Shown piece by piece: positions 1 to 7,642 of a stretch of 44,817 nucleotides of DNA. Below the pieces are notes generated by a model, which made no database searches, was not told the origin of the DNA, and saw nothing but the letters and a program-made list of their open reading frames with translations. The stretch is from Uruburuella suis (GTDB taxonomy: Bacteria > Pseudomonadota > Gammaproteobacteria > Burkholderiales > Neisseriaceae). The DNA lies in contig NZ_SLXE01000022.1 in assembly GCF_004341385.1 (NCBI RefSeq), positions 1 to 44,817 on the forward strand, in the 5' to 3' direction. Position 1 is the first letter of the stretch. Every line of letters starts with the position of its first letter. Position numbers and translations under genes: made by a program.

Positions 1-93
1 AAAAAGTAAGCTAACAAGGCGGCGAGCCGCAGACAGTACAGATAGTACGGCAAGGCGAGACAACGAAGTTAGGTTATTTTTTTGGATTGGTAT
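1..93. repeat. Correia-like MITE, family A (left end outside window)
   Basis: The right part of a roughly 104-bp palindromic-ended repeat that recurs at 18562, 22506, 26702, 32828 and 34191. The terminus reads GGATTGGTAT and the core carries the GTACTGTCTGCGG-type segment (seen here on the minus strand) also found inside neisserial Correia elements, but the ends differ from Correia ends. There is no coding capacity. Confidence 0.8.
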
Positions 94-130
94 TAATCGG
101 ATAAGGTTGATTTTTTGGCGATAAAAACCA

Positions 131-164
131 AGGCCGTCTGAAACATAAATCGTTCAGACGGCCT
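131..164. terminator. Inverted DUS pair, probable terminator
   Basis: AGGCCGTCTGAA at 131-142 faces TTCAGACGGCCT at 153-164, a 12-bp perfect stem with a 10-nt loop followed by TTATT. Paired DUS commonly act as intrinsic terminators in Neisseria. This one would end a gene left of the window. Confidence 0.6.
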
Positions 165-284
165 TATTGTTGAATGAAAAAACGCGCGCTTGCCGGTGGC
201 GCATATCTTGCATACGCGCTGTGTTTGCTTTGGCGGGTTTGCTTTACCGCTTGTTGCGCCTGCCCGCACAAAGCGGCCAAATCG

Positions 285-299
285 AGTTATAATATAACA
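285..299 (+). promoter_or_regulatory. Zur box overlapping the zur -10 region
   Basis: GTTAT-AAT-ATAAC is a near-perfect palindrome that fits the neisserial Zur consensus TGTTATDNHATAACA except at the first base. It contains a TATAAT (288-293) that could serve as -10, so bound Zur would block transcription. It lies 30 nt before the zur start, which implies autoregulation by zinc. Confidence 0.75.
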
Positions 300-329
300 T
301 TGGCTCTGAAGGCCGTCTGAAAGCAGCGT

Positions 330-794
330 ATGCAAACCATCAAGCAGCAAATCCTCAGCCAAGCCCGCCAAAACGGCGCTCAGGTGACGGCTCTGCGCGA
401 GCAGGTGCTGGATATTGTGCTTGCCCGGCCCGGCGGCGTGATCAAAGCCTATAATGTGCTCTCGCAAATGCAGCAGCAAAGCGAGGGCCCGGTGGCGCCG
501 CCCACCGCTTATCGCGCGCTCGATTTTTGGGCGGAGCAGGGCGTGTTGCACAAAGTGGCGGCGGTAAACGGCTATGTGTTGTGCAGCCATGCGCAGCACG
601 ATTGCGGCGCGCATTGCCACGAAAGCGCGCCGCACCACAGCGCGTTTATTTTGGTGTGCAGCGAATGCGGCGCGGTAGACGAGCAAACGCTCAGCCGCGA
701 ATGGCAGGCCTTGCGCGCCGGTGTGGCCGCCGGCGGCTTTTCGCTTCAAGACGAACATGTGGTATTAACAGGGATATGCAGCAAATGTCAGTAA
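330..794 (+). CDS. zur: Zinc uptake regulator Zur (Fur family)
   Basis: A 154-residue Fur-family repressor. The N-terminal two thirds carry the winged-helix pattern with TALREQVLDIVL and PTAYRALDFWAEQG. The dimerisation part has the His/Cys-rich stretch HAQHDCGAHCHESAPHH and two CxxC pairs (CSEC near residue 111 and CSKC at the very end) for the structural zinc. Fur proper lacks this pattern next to a COG0523 gene, so Zur is preferred. A DUS lies in the leader at 310-321 and its tail GAAAG is the only Shine-Dalgarno-like stretch. The stop overlaps the next gene, giving a two-gene operon under the Zur box at 285-299. Confidence 0.9.
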   Translation: MQTIKQQILSQARQNGAQVTALREQVLDIVLARPGGVIKAYNVLSQMQQQSEGPVAPPTAYRALDFWAEQGVLHKVAAVNGYVLCSHAQHDCGAHCHESAPHHSAFILVCSECGAVDEQTLSREWQALRAGVAAGGFSLQDEHVVLTGICSKCQ

Positions 795-1708
795 AAAAAA
801 CCAAAGTGCATTTAATTTCCGGCTTTTTGGGCACCGGCAAAACCACCGCGCTCAAAAGCCTGATGGCGCAGAAAAACCCGGATGAAAAATGGGTGATTAT
901 TGTGAACGAATTCGGCGAAATCGGCATTGATGGCGCTGTGTTGAGCGATAATGGCATTCCCGTGGCCGAAATTGCCGGCGGCTGCCTCTGCTGCGTGGCC
1001 GGCCCGCAAATGAGCAACACCGTGGCCAAAATGCTGCGCGATGTGGCACCCGACCGCTTAATGATAGAAGCCAGCGGCTTGGCACATGCGGCCAGCGTGA
1101 TTGATGAATTGAAAACGCCGCCTTTGGATCAATCGCTGGAAATCGGCGCGGTGTTTACCGTGGTGGATCCGCGCCAGTTTGTCAGCCCCGATTATGCACA
1201 ACAAGCGCTTTATAAAGACCAAATCGGCGTGTGCGATGTGTTGGTGGCGAGCAAAACCGATTTGTGCGGCCCTGAAGTGCTGGCCGAATTCCGCGAAAAA
1301 GCCGCCAAGCTGTTTCCGCCCAAAGCGCTGGTGGCCGAAGTGGACAATGCGCAGATGAACATCGAATGGCTCGATATTCCCGTGGTGGAAAAATCGCGCT
1401 ACCGCCTCAAAACCCTGCCCGACAACACCATGGGCTTCCAATCGCAAGGCTTCACCTTTGCCGCCGGCCAAGATTTCGACGGCGAGCGGCTCACTAACTT
1501 TTTTAACGATTTGCCCAAAATGACCGAAGGCTTGGTGCGCGCCAAAGGCGTGTTTCAAGTGCTGGGCACTTGGGTGTGGCTCAACTGGGTGGACGGCCAA
1601 TGGGGCGCGAGCCAGGTTTCATGGCGTCGCGACAGCCGCTTCGAGCTGATTGCCAAATCGTTTGATGCCGATTTGATTGAGAAAAAACTCACCGAAGCGT
1701 TGGAATAA
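785..1708 (+). CDS. COG0523 GTPase, Zur-regulated zinc metallochaperone candidate (CobW/ZigA-like)
   Basis: A G3E-family GTP-binding protein of 307 residues. Visible motifs are the P-loop GFLGTGKTT (residues 13-21), NEFGEIGID, the metal-binding GGCLCC (65-70) that defines COG0523, and SKTD as the base-recognition motif, followed by a CobW C-terminal domain. The longer open frame reaches back to 527 inside zur. I chose ATG 785 because AGGG lies about 11 nt upstream and the protein then begins directly at the GTPase fold. It overlaps the zur stop by 10 nt, so the two are co-transcribed. Members of this family controlled by Zur are thought to deliver zinc under starvation (family knowledge). Confidence 0.85.
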   Translation: MSVKKTKVHLISGFLGTGKTTALKSLMAQKNPDEKWVIIVNEFGEIGIDGAVLSDNGIPVAEIAGGCLCCVAGPQMSNTVAKMLRDVAPDRLMIEASGLAHAASVIDELKTPPLDQSLEIGAVFTVVDPRQFVSPDYAQQALYKDQIGVCDVLVASKTDLCGPEVLAEFREKAAKLFPPKALVAEVDNAQMNIEWLDIPVVEKSRYRLKTLPDNTMGFQSQGFTFAAGQDFDGERLTNFFNDLPKMTEGLVRAKGVFQVLGTWVWLNWVDGQWGASQVSWRRDSRFELIAKSFDADLIEKKLTEALE

Positions 1709-1729
1709 AACAATGCAGAATAAATAAAG

Positions 1730-1758
1730 AGGCCGTCTGAACACTTTTCAGACGGCCT
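1730..1758. terminator. Inverted DUS pair terminator after the zur operon
   Basis: AGGCCGTCTGAA and TTCAGACGGCCT face each other over a 5-nt loop, immediately after the GTPase gene. Confidence 0.7.
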
Positions 1759-1805
1759 GTTTGATGCTGATGGATGCACGTTTGGAATTATTGCCGAAAG
1801 AGATA

Positions 1806-1835
1806 TTGACAAGCGCGAAACCAATTCATTATAGT
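1806..1835 (+). promoter_or_regulatory. Sigma-70 promoter of the YegP-like gene
   Basis: TTGACA (1806-1811) and TATAGT (1830-1835) are separated by 18 bp, close to consensus. The expected start leaves a leader of about 65 nt before ATG 1908. Confidence 0.65.
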
Positions 1836-1907
1836 GGCCGCGACAGCTTGATTTTAAAGTGTTTGTTAAGTGGTTCCGACGAATGTATGAAACGAGGAGG
1901 CGGCACA

Positions 1908-2237
1908 ATGGCAACATTCGAATTGAAAAAAAGCGACACAGGCGAATTTCATTTCAATTTTCTTGATGAGCACGACAAAACCATTTTGCGCAGCGAACAA
2001 TACAGCAGCAAAGCCGCCGCACAAAACGGCATCGAATCGATACGCACCAATGCCGGCAACGATGCCCGCTACGATTTGAAAGAGAGCCAATCGGGCAAGC
2101 TTTATTTCAACCTCAAAGCCGCCAACGGCCAGATTATCGGCACGAGCATGATGTATGCCGACCATGCTGCGCGCGAAGCGGCCGTGCTGTATGTGAAGGG
2201 CGGCGCGGCGCATGCGGGCGTGGTGGAAGATTTATAA
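1908..2237 (+). CDS. YegP family protein (DUF1508)
   Basis: A 109-residue protein with two tandem DUF1508 repeats: FELKKSDTGEFHFNF at the start and YDLKESQSGKLYFNLKA around residue 55, each followed by an alanine-rich helix. I chose ATG 1908 because GAGGAGG sits at 1894-1900, whereas the in-frame start at 1761 has none. E. coli YegP has the same two-repeat design and no firmly known reaction. The gene stands alone with its own promoter and terminator, so it is monocistronic. The function is unknown. Confidence 0.85.
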   Translation: MATFELKKSDTGEFHFNFLDEHDKTILRSEQYSSKAAAQNGIESIRTNAGNDARYDLKESQSGKLYFNLKAANGQIIGTSMMYADHAAREAAVLYVKGGAAHAGVVEDL

Positions 2238-2260
2238 ACACACACCGCAAATAAACCGAC

Positions 2261-2293
2261 AGGCCGTCTGAAAGCTTTCAGACAGCCTTTTTT
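2261..2293 (+). terminator. DUS hairpin terminator
   Basis: AGGCCGTCTGAAAG pairs with CTTTCAGACAGCCT (one mismatch in the second DUS) and is followed by six T residues. It ends the YegP-like transcript. Confidence 0.75.
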
Positions 2294-2352
2294 GTTTATT
2301 GTCGGAAATAATCCGTTATAATCGGCAGATTCATTTTTCAGGAAAGCGCATT

Positions 2353-3240
2353 ATGCCCCGTTTTTACCCGCACCCGATTATCGCCCGCGAAGGCTGGCCG
2401 TTTATTTCGGCAGGCTTGGTGCTCAGCATCATCGTAACCGCCTGCGCCGGCTGGTGGTCGCTGCCGTTTTGGCTTTTCACCGCCTTTGCTTTGCAGTTTT
2501 TCCGCGACCCTTCGCGCCCGATTCCGCAAGATGCCGATGCCGTGCTGTGTCCGGCCGACGGGCGCATTGTGGTGGTGGAAAAAGTGCTCGACCCCTACCG
2601 CAATGTGGAAGCGCTGAAAATCAGCGTGTTTATGAATGTGTTCAACGTGCATTCGCAGCGCGCGCCGGTTGACGGCACCATTACCGGGGTGGAATACAAC
2701 AAAGGCAAATTCGTGAATGCCGCGCTGGATAAAGCCAGCACCGAAAACGAGCGCAATGCTGTGTTGGCCACCACCCGCAGCGGCCGCGAAATCACCTTTG
2801 TGCAAGTGGCCGGCCTCGTGGCGCGCCGCATTTTGTGCTACATCGGCGAAGGCGAAAAAGTGGTGCGCGGCGAGCGCTACGGCTTTATCCGCTTCGGCTC
2901 GCGCGTGGATGTGTATCTGCCCACCGATGCCCGCGCAGAAGTGGCCATCGGCGATAAAGTGAGCGCCAGCAGCACCATTTTGGCGCGCCTGCCTTTGAGC
3001 GCACCGGCCGCAGAGCCTGAGCCGCAAACCGTGGCAACCCCCGATGCTGCGGCCACCGCTGCAGCGGCTGCGGCACTCACTCCGATCGAGCGTGCCGGTG
3101 AAAACGGTGCCGATGCCGCAGAAACCAAAACCGTTGCTGCCGCTCAAGCAGGCGTGCTGGATGATGAGCAGCAAATTGTAGAAAATATTGCCGAAGAAGT
3201 GCGCACGGCCGCCGAGCAAGCGGTGAAGCAGGATAAATAA
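2353..3240 (+). CDS. psd: Phosphatidylserine decarboxylase proenzyme
   Basis: Converts phosphatidylserine to phosphatidylethanolamine at the inner membrane. It is the shorter Psd type: a hydrophobic hairpin at about residues 17-50, then PADGRIVVVEK, the motif VFNVHSQRAPVDG, and the self-cleavage site FGS (181-183), where Ser183 should become the pyruvoyl group. The catalytic part ends near residue 215. Residues 216-295 form an Ala/Glu/Thr-rich, low-complexity tail with no recognisable domain. ATG 2353 has AGGAAAG upstream, while the longer frame from 2299 would start within the preceding hairpin region. Confidence 0.92.
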   Translation: MPRFYPHPIIAREGWPFISAGLVLSIIVTACAGWWSLPFWLFTAFALQFFRDPSRPIPQDADAVLCPADGRIVVVEKVLDPYRNVEALKISVFMNVFNVHSQRAPVDGTITGVEYNKGKFVNAALDKASTENERNAVLATTRSGREITFVQVAGLVARRILCYIGEGEKVVRGERYGFIRFGSRVDVYLPTDARAEVAIGDKVSASSTILARLPLSAPAAEPEPQTVATPDAAATAAAAAALTPIERAGENGADAAETKTVAAAQAGVLDDEQQIVENIAEEVRTAAEQAVKQDK

Positions 3241-3250
3241 CTTTACGCCA

Positions 3251-3281
3251 AAACGGTTTTCAGACGGCCTGAAAACCGTTT
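3251..3281 (+). terminator. psd terminator embedding one DUS
   Basis: AAACGGTTTTCAG pairs perfectly with CTGAAAACCGTTT. A single DUS forms one arm and the loop, unlike the usual two-DUS hairpin. Confidence 0.65.
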
Positions 3282-3328
3282 GTTGTTTCTGCTTCCTATT
3301 TATTCATGCCTTTTAGAAAGATTGCATC

Positions 3329-4504
3329 TTGAGCCAAAAGCCTGCCTTGTTCCCTGTCGACAAAACCCTCGAAAAGCCCGAGCGCGTGATGCTGGTGGGC
3401 GTGATGTTGAGCGCGGATTATGCCGGTGCCAACGAAACGCGCGAGCGCGCTTTTCAGGCGGCGCAGGCCGAAGCCGCCGATTTGGTGCGCGCCAGCGGCG
3501 GCGATTTGGTGTGCAGCGAAACCGCCAAGCGAGATAAGGCGCACAGCGCTTTATTTGTGGGCACCGGCAAGGCAGAAGAGCTGGCCGAAGCGGTGCAGCA
3601 GCATGAAATCGAGCTGGTGGTGTTTAACCACGAGCTCACGCCCACGCAGGAGCGCAATCTGGAAAAAGCGCTGCAATGCCGCGTGCTCGATCGTGTGGGC
3701 TTGATTTTGGCGATTTTTGCCCAACGGGCGCAATCACAAGAGGGCAAATTGCAGGTGGAATTGGCGCAACTCAGCCATTTGAGCGGCCGCTTGGTGCGCG
3801 GCTACGGCCATTTGCAGAGCCAAAAAGGCGGCATCGGCCTCAAAGGCCCGGGCGAAACCCGGCTTGAAACCGACCGGCGCTTGATCAGCCAGAAAATCAG
3901 CGCCTTGAAAAAGCAGCTGCAAAACGTGCACAAGCAGCGCGCCACCCGCCGCAAAGCGCGCATGGCCGGCAATATGCCCACTTTTGCGCTGGTGGGCTAC
4001 ACGAATGCCGGAAAATCCAGCTTGTTCAACCGCTTAACCAAGGCCGATGTGTTGGCCAAAGACCAATTATTCGCCACGCTCGACACCACCGCACGGCGGC
4101 TTTATCTCTCGGCCGAGGTGAGCGTGATTCTCACCGACACGGTGGGCTTTGTGCGCGATTTGCCGCACAAATTGGTGTCGGCTTTTTCCGCCACGCTGGA
4201 AGAAACCGCGCTGGCCGATGTGCTTTTGCATGTGGTGGATACGGGCCATCCGGCATTTGAGCGGCAGATGGATGATGTGGATAAAGTGCTGGAAGAAATC
4301 GGTGCGCATGAAGTGCCGCAGCTGATTGTGTATAACAAAATCGATCTGCTCAGCGGCGAAGCGGCGCGCGCGGCGGGGGTGTTGCGCGATGCAGCGGGCA
4401 GGGCAGTGGCGGTGAATGTGTCGGTGGCTCAAGGGCTGGGGCTGGAAGATTTGCGCGCAGCCATGATTGAGCGCGCAGAAGAAGTGCGCGGTGCGCGCAG
4501 CTGA
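3329..4504 (+). CDS. hflX: Ribosome-associated GTPase HflX
   Basis: A 391-residue HflX that splits stalled or heat-damaged 70S ribosomes (family knowledge). The N-terminal nucleotide-binding domain leads to the glycine-rich segment GGIGLKGPGETRLETDRR, then a coiled region and the G domain with G1 GYTNAGKSS, G3 DTVGF and G4 NKID. The start is a TTG with AGAAAG about 8 nt upstream. No ATG precedes the conserved N-terminus, and the first internal ATG (3389) would remove about 20 residues. It stands alone here, without hfq. Confidence 0.92.
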   Translation: MSQKPALFPVDKTLEKPERVMLVGVMLSADYAGANETRERAFQAAQAEAADLVRASGGDLVCSETAKRDKAHSALFVGTGKAEELAEAVQQHEIELVVFNHELTPTQERNLEKALQCRVLDRVGLILAIFAQRAQSQEGKLQVELAQLSHLSGRLVRGYGHLQSQKGGIGLKGPGETRLETDRRLISQKISALKKQLQNVHKQRATRRKARMAGNMPTFALVGYTNAGKSSLFNRLTKADVLAKDQLFATLDTTARRLYLSAEVSVILTDTVGFVRDLPHKLVSAFSATLEETALADVLLHVVDTGHPAFERQMDDVDKVLEEIGAHEVPQLIVYNKIDLLSGEAARAAGVLRDAAGRAVAVNVSVAQGLGLEDLRAAMIERAEEVRGARS

Positions 4505-4530
4505 ATGTTATGAGAAAAGTGTCCGACAAA

Positions 4531-4558
4531 AAGCCGCCCGTGCAAACCGGCGGCTTTT
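4531..4558 (+). terminator. Intrinsic terminator of hflX
   Basis: AAGCCGCC pairs with GGCGGCTT over a 10-nt loop and is followed by TT. It contains no DUS, so it differs from most terminators here. Confidence 0.75.
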
Positions 4559-4579
4559 CAATCATGTCTGCCTGCTGCA

Positions 4580-4720
4580 TTAATGCGTGGGCAGCTGTTT
4601 TTTCTTACCTTGATGAAACTTGCCATACATCACCCAAACCATCAAACCTAAATAGCCCAAGGTAGATAAAAAGCCGATCACGGCAAAAATAGGCATCCAA
4701 CGCTCGATCATCTCGATCAT
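4580..4720 (-). CDS. Small single-span membrane protein, unknown
   Basis: A 46-residue frame. Its protein starts MIEMIERWMPIFAVIGFL, continues through one hydrophobic helix (about residues 9-33) and ends in the basic tail KFHQGKKKQLPTH. GGAG lies 8 nt before the ATG (Shine-Dalgarno at 4727-4731 on the minus strand), which is the main support for translation. It converges with hflX. I do not recognise it. The length and layout resemble small accessory subunits of respiratory oxidases, but no motif proves this. A palindrome at 4797-4816 lies in its upstream region. Confidence 0.6.
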   Translation of the reverse strand: MIEMIERWMPIFAVIGFLSTLGYLGLMVWVMYGKFHQGKKKQLPTH

Positions 4721-4796
4721 AATGATACTCCTAAAGCAAATACTCGTTTTCACAATATTGTTATATTGCGGCTTGGCCGCTGTAATGTCCCGTAAG

Positions 4797-4816
4797 TTCC
4801 TGAATCTTGTCAGGAA
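4797..4816 (-). promoter_or_regulatory. Perfect inverted repeat upstream of the small membrane protein
   Basis: TTCCTGA-N6-TCAGGAA has 7-bp perfect arms, dimensions typical of a dimeric repressor site. It lies about 76 nt before the start of the 46-residue gene and over 400 nt from the divergent YeeE gene. Confidence 0.45.
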
Positions 4817-4849
4817 TGCTTGGCAGTATGAAATTAAACTAAATAATCG

Positions 4850-5190
4850 TCAATTTGTTTGTATTGTTTTTTAGCTTTTTCGATAAATAAAGATGCAGTT
4901 GTCGCAGATTTGTGACATGAGGATGACAATAGAATAAAAAAGTGGGTAAGGCAGCCCAATAACTTCAATAAGAATCAAACGTATTCATGTGATTTTTTAT
5001 TTTTATGGAGGCTTTGAATCGCTCTGACGAGCGCATTTTTCCGGCAATTTTATGCTGGTAAAGGCATATTTTTGAGGGTGTAGTGCTTATATTTCCTCGA
5101 AAATCCAATGCTGCATAGCGTAAAAAAAGATGATAAAAGGCGCTGCCATGAGTGATTCAGCTTTCTTAATGTTCAGTTGCTTTTAAAAAT
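4850..5190. other. AT-rich gap without a gene
   Basis: No frame with a ribosome site longer than about 20 codons was found. A short hairpin CGCTC-TGAC-GAGCG followed by ATTTTT lies at 5020-5038. This could be a weak terminator or part of an unrecognised small RNA. Otherwise I see only regulatory space. Confidence 0.4.
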
Positions 5191-5191
5191 T

Positions 5192-5215
5192 CAAAATTAT
5201 GATATTATAATTTTG
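5192..5215 (+). promoter_or_regulatory. Palindromic operator over the -10 of the YeeE pair
   Basis: CAAAATTAT-N6-ATAATTTTG has 9-bp perfect arms. It includes TATAAT (5206-5211), a probable -10 lying 22 nt before ATG 5234. AT-rich palindromes of this kind are bound by ArsR-type sulfur regulators (BigR/SqrR/YgaV) at related transporter operons. No such regulator gene lies in the window. Confidence 0.6.
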
Positions 5216-5233
5216 TGTTTTTAAGGAGTGAAT

Positions 5234-5659
5234 ATGAATCAGGAATATTGGGCGGCTTTGGCCGGCGGTTTGTTGATCGGTTTGGCGGCGGCATTGATGT
5301 GGCGGCTCTACGGCCGGATTATGGGCAGCAGCGGCATCTTGGCCGGCGTGTTTGAGCGGCAGGGTTCTGAGCGTTTGTGGCGCTTGGCTTTTGTGGCCGG
5401 CGTGATGGTGTCGCCATGGCTTTATGCGGCGGCTTTCGGTATGCCTGAGGTGGTGATCACCGACAATCGCTGGCTGTTGGTGGCCGGCGGGCTTTTGGTG
5501 GGCTACGGCACGCGGCTGGGCTCGGGCTGCACCAGCGGCCATGGCGTGTGCGGCTTGGGGCGTTTGTCGTTGCGCTCGTTGGCGGCGGTGCTGGTGTTTA
5601 TGCTGTTTGGTTTTGCAACGGTATTTGTGTTGCGCCATGTTTGGGGGACGGGTGTATGA
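5234..5659 (+). CDS. YeeE/YedE family transporter, first half
   Basis: A 141-residue membrane protein and the first of two adjacent half-length YeeE/YedE (sulfur transport domain) proteins. Signature LGSGCTSGHGVCGLGRLS (about residues 95-112) carries the conserved cysteines that pass thiosulfate-type sulfur in YeeE. AAGGAG at 5223-5228 selects ATG 5234 over the upstream GTG. The stop overlaps the ATG of the second half (ATGA), so the products are probably made together and assemble. The palindrome at 5192-5215 suggests regulation by sulfane sulfur or sulfide (inference). Confidence 0.85.
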   Translation: MNQEYWAALAGGLLIGLAAALMWRLYGRIMGSSGILAGVFERQGSERLWRLAFVAGVMVSPWLYAAAFGMPEVVITDNRWLLVAGGLLVGYGTRLGSGCTSGHGVCGLGRLSLRSLAAVLVFMLFGFATVFVLRHVWGTGV

Positions 5660-6060
5660 ACGGGATAATGTTTTTGCTGGGCTTGCTGTTTGGTTTCGGT
5701 TTGCTGCTTTCAGGCATGAGCAATCCGCAAAAGGTGCAGGATTTTTTGGATGTGTTTGGCCGTTGGGATGCTTCGCTGGCTTTTGTGATGGGCGGTGCGA
5801 TATTGGTGACGCTTATCGCTTTTCGCGGCAGCCGCTCGGCTAAGCCGCTTTGTGCGCCTGCTTTTCAGGAGCCGGCCACTACGCGCATCGATCGCCGATT
5901 GCTGGCGGGCAGCGCTTTGTTCGGCATCGGTTGGGGCTTGGCCGGTATTTGTCCCGGCCCTGCTTTGGTGTTGGCAGGAATGCTGCGTGCCGAAATGCTG
6001 TGGTTTGGCGGCGCAATATTGGCCGGCATGTGGCTGTTCCGCTTGCAAAAGAGGCCGTGA
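5656..6060 (+). CDS. YeeE/YedE family transporter, second half
   Basis: A 134-residue membrane protein translationally coupled to the previous gene through ATGA. Family signatures are LLSGMSNPQKVQDFLD near residue 20 and GLAGICPGPALV near residue 100, where the cysteine is the conserved sulfur-handling residue. Together the two halves equal one full YeeE transporter. Between them they should import a sulfur compound across the inner membrane. The substrate is not proven by the sequence. Confidence 0.85.
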   Translation: MNGIMFLLGLLFGFGLLLSGMSNPQKVQDFLDVFGRWDASLAFVMGGAILVTLIAFRGSRSAKPLCAPAFQEPATTRIDRRLLAGSALFGIGWGLAGICPGPALVLAGMLRAEMLWFGGAILAGMWLFRLQKRP

Positions 6061-6106
6061 ATGGCGTAAAGTCGGCCGCATGCGGATGCAGAAAAGGAGC
6101 ATAACG

Positions 6107-6493
6107 ATGAGTAAAGTTCAAGCGGCTTTAATCGGCGCGGTGGCCTTGCTTCTGGCCGCTTGTGCCAGCACACCCGAGCAAAAAGCGGCAAAGGCGGCTG
6201 CGCAGCAAAAGCAGGAGCAGGAATTGCAGGTGGCGCTGGCGGGGCAATGTGATAAGGAAACGGCCATGTTGATGCAGCGCCAATTCAATCCGCCCGAGGG
6301 GCAAACCGAAAAGCAGCAGCAGGAATTCCGTTTGAAATATGTGGATAAAGTGGCCGACCCGATGTTTCAGGCTTGCTATAAAATGGCGTGGCAAAATTAT
6401 ATCGCTCAGCAGCGTTTGCGCCAGATGCGCTATTATTATGATGATTGGGATGATTTTTATTATCCGTTCAGACGGCCTTACCGTTATTGGTGA
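6107..6493 (+). CDS. Small lipoprotein, unknown
   Basis: A 128-residue predicted lipoprotein. The signal peptide ends at lipobox LAAC (Cys19), followed by a Lys/Ala/Gln-rich helix, then QCDKETAMLMQRQF and a tyrosine- and arginine-rich tail. Two further cysteines (QCDK and QACYK) could form a disulfide in the periplasm. AAAAGGAG lies 6-7 nt before ATG 6107. The C-terminal PFRRPY is encoded by a DUS (GTTCAGACGGCC), so the uptake sequence is part of the coding region. I do not recognise the family. Confidence 0.7.
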   Translation: MSKVQAALIGAVALLLAACASTPEQKAAKAAAQQKQEQELQVALAGQCDKETAMLMQRQFNPPEGQTEKQQQEFRLKYVDKVADPMFQACYKMAWQNYIAQQRLRQMRYYYDDWDDFYYPFRRPYRYW

Positions 6494-6514
6494 GAATAAA
6501 CTGTGTATGATGTG

Positions 6515-6549
6515 GTTTCAGACGGCTCTTGGCCGTCTGAAACTTTTTT
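6515..6549 (+). terminator. DUS hairpin terminator
   Basis: GTTTCAGACGGC and GCCGTCTGAAAC pair over a 5-nt loop and are followed by seven T residues. It closes the lipoprotein transcript and lies before the TraB gene. Confidence 0.8.
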
Positions 6550-6586
6550 TAATGAAAGAAAGCATGGCTTTATAGTGAAAGCAAGC

Positions 6587-7507
6587 ATGGCCAAATATTT
6601 CTTAGCGCTGCTGATGCTGCTGGCCGCGGCTTCGGGCTTTGCCCGCGGTGCGCCGGAAGCGGAAACTTTTTTGTGGCAGCTGAGCCAGCCGGGGCGGCCG
6701 GTTTCTTATCTTTTGGGCACGCTGCATGTGGGCAAAACGGGCGCGCGCCTGCCTGCGCATTATCAGCGCGCGCTTGAGCAAAGTGCGCAGCTGGTGGTGG
6801 AATCGAATGCCGATGAGCTGGCCGAGCCGCAATATGCCGCTGAAGCCGCGCGCATGGCGGCGCTGATGGCCGACACGCGCACGCTCGACCAATCCATCGG
6901 GCGTGTGCGCATGTTTGCGCTAAACCATGTGCTGCAACAGGGCAACGATACCATCGCGCTGGATGGCAGCAGCCGGCTCAAGCCGTGGGCTTTTTGGTTG
7001 AGCGTGCAGAGCCTTTATTCGCCCAAAGGCTATTCTTATCACAGCGGCACCGATAATTTGCTGATCCGGCAGGCAAAAGCGCAGCAAAAGCCGGTGATTG
7101 CGCTGGAGCGGCTCGAGCCGCTTTATTATTTCAACGCGGTGCCGGAAGATAAAATCCGCCGCAGCCTCGATATGCTGATCCGCCACCACCGCACCATTTT
7201 GGCCGAACAAAAAACGCTGGTGGCGGATTATCAGGCCAATCAAGCCGGCCGATTGTGGCAGGATGTGTCTGATCCTGAAGAGCAGTTTAAATATCTGCCG
7301 GTGCAGGATCGTGCTTTTTGGCAGCATTTGATGTATCAGCAGCTGCTGGTAGAGCGCAACCAGCAATGGCTGGTGCGGCTGGTGGAAATTCTGCCGCAGC
7401 AGCCCACGTTGGTGGCGGTGGGCGCGGCGCATTTATTTGGAGAACAAGGCCTGATTTTGCGGCTGCGGCAAGTGGGCTATCGGGTGGAGCCGGTGCTGCC
7501 TGAATAA
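6587..7507 (+). CDS. TraB/GumN family protein
   Basis: A 306-residue member of the TraB/GumN family (COG3735), proposed metal-dependent proteases. A signal peptide (MAKYFLALLMLLAAASGFARG) is followed by the family motif YLLGTLHVG near residue 40, and the second conserved motif VAVGAAHLFGEQGL is near the C-terminus. ATG 6587 is chosen because it begins a normal signal peptide. The longer frame from 6503 would run through the DUS terminator hairpin. Export to the periplasm is expected, and the substrate is unknown. Confidence 0.85.
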   Translation: MAKYFLALLMLLAAASGFARGAPEAETFLWQLSQPGRPVSYLLGTLHVGKTGARLPAHYQRALEQSAQLVVESNADELAEPQYAAEAARMAALMADTRTLDQSIGRVRMFALNHVLQQGNDTIALDGSSRLKPWAFWLSVQSLYSPKGYSYHSGTDNLLIRQAKAQQKPVIALERLEPLYYFNAVPEDKIRRSLDMLIRHHRTILAEQKTLVADYQANQAGRLWQDVSDPEEQFKYLPVQDRAFWQHLMYQQLLVERNQQWLVRLVEILPQQPTLVAVGAAHLFGEQGLILRLRQVGYRVEPVLPE

Positions 7508-7587
7508 TATTCAGACGGCCTTGATATCAAATTGACCCTGCACTAAAAAAAGCGGATAATTTCAAACCTCTAATTCAACAATATTTT

Positions 7588-7621
7588 TTCAGACGGCCTC
7601 TCTACAAAAGGCCGTCTGAAA
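7588..7621. terminator. Inverted DUS pair
   Basis: TTTCAGACGGCCT and AGGCCGTCTGAAA face each other over 8 nt, between the TraB gene and trhP. It probably ends the TraB transcript. Confidence 0.6.
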
Positions 7622-7642
7622 CTTTTCCCAGGTAGCACACAC

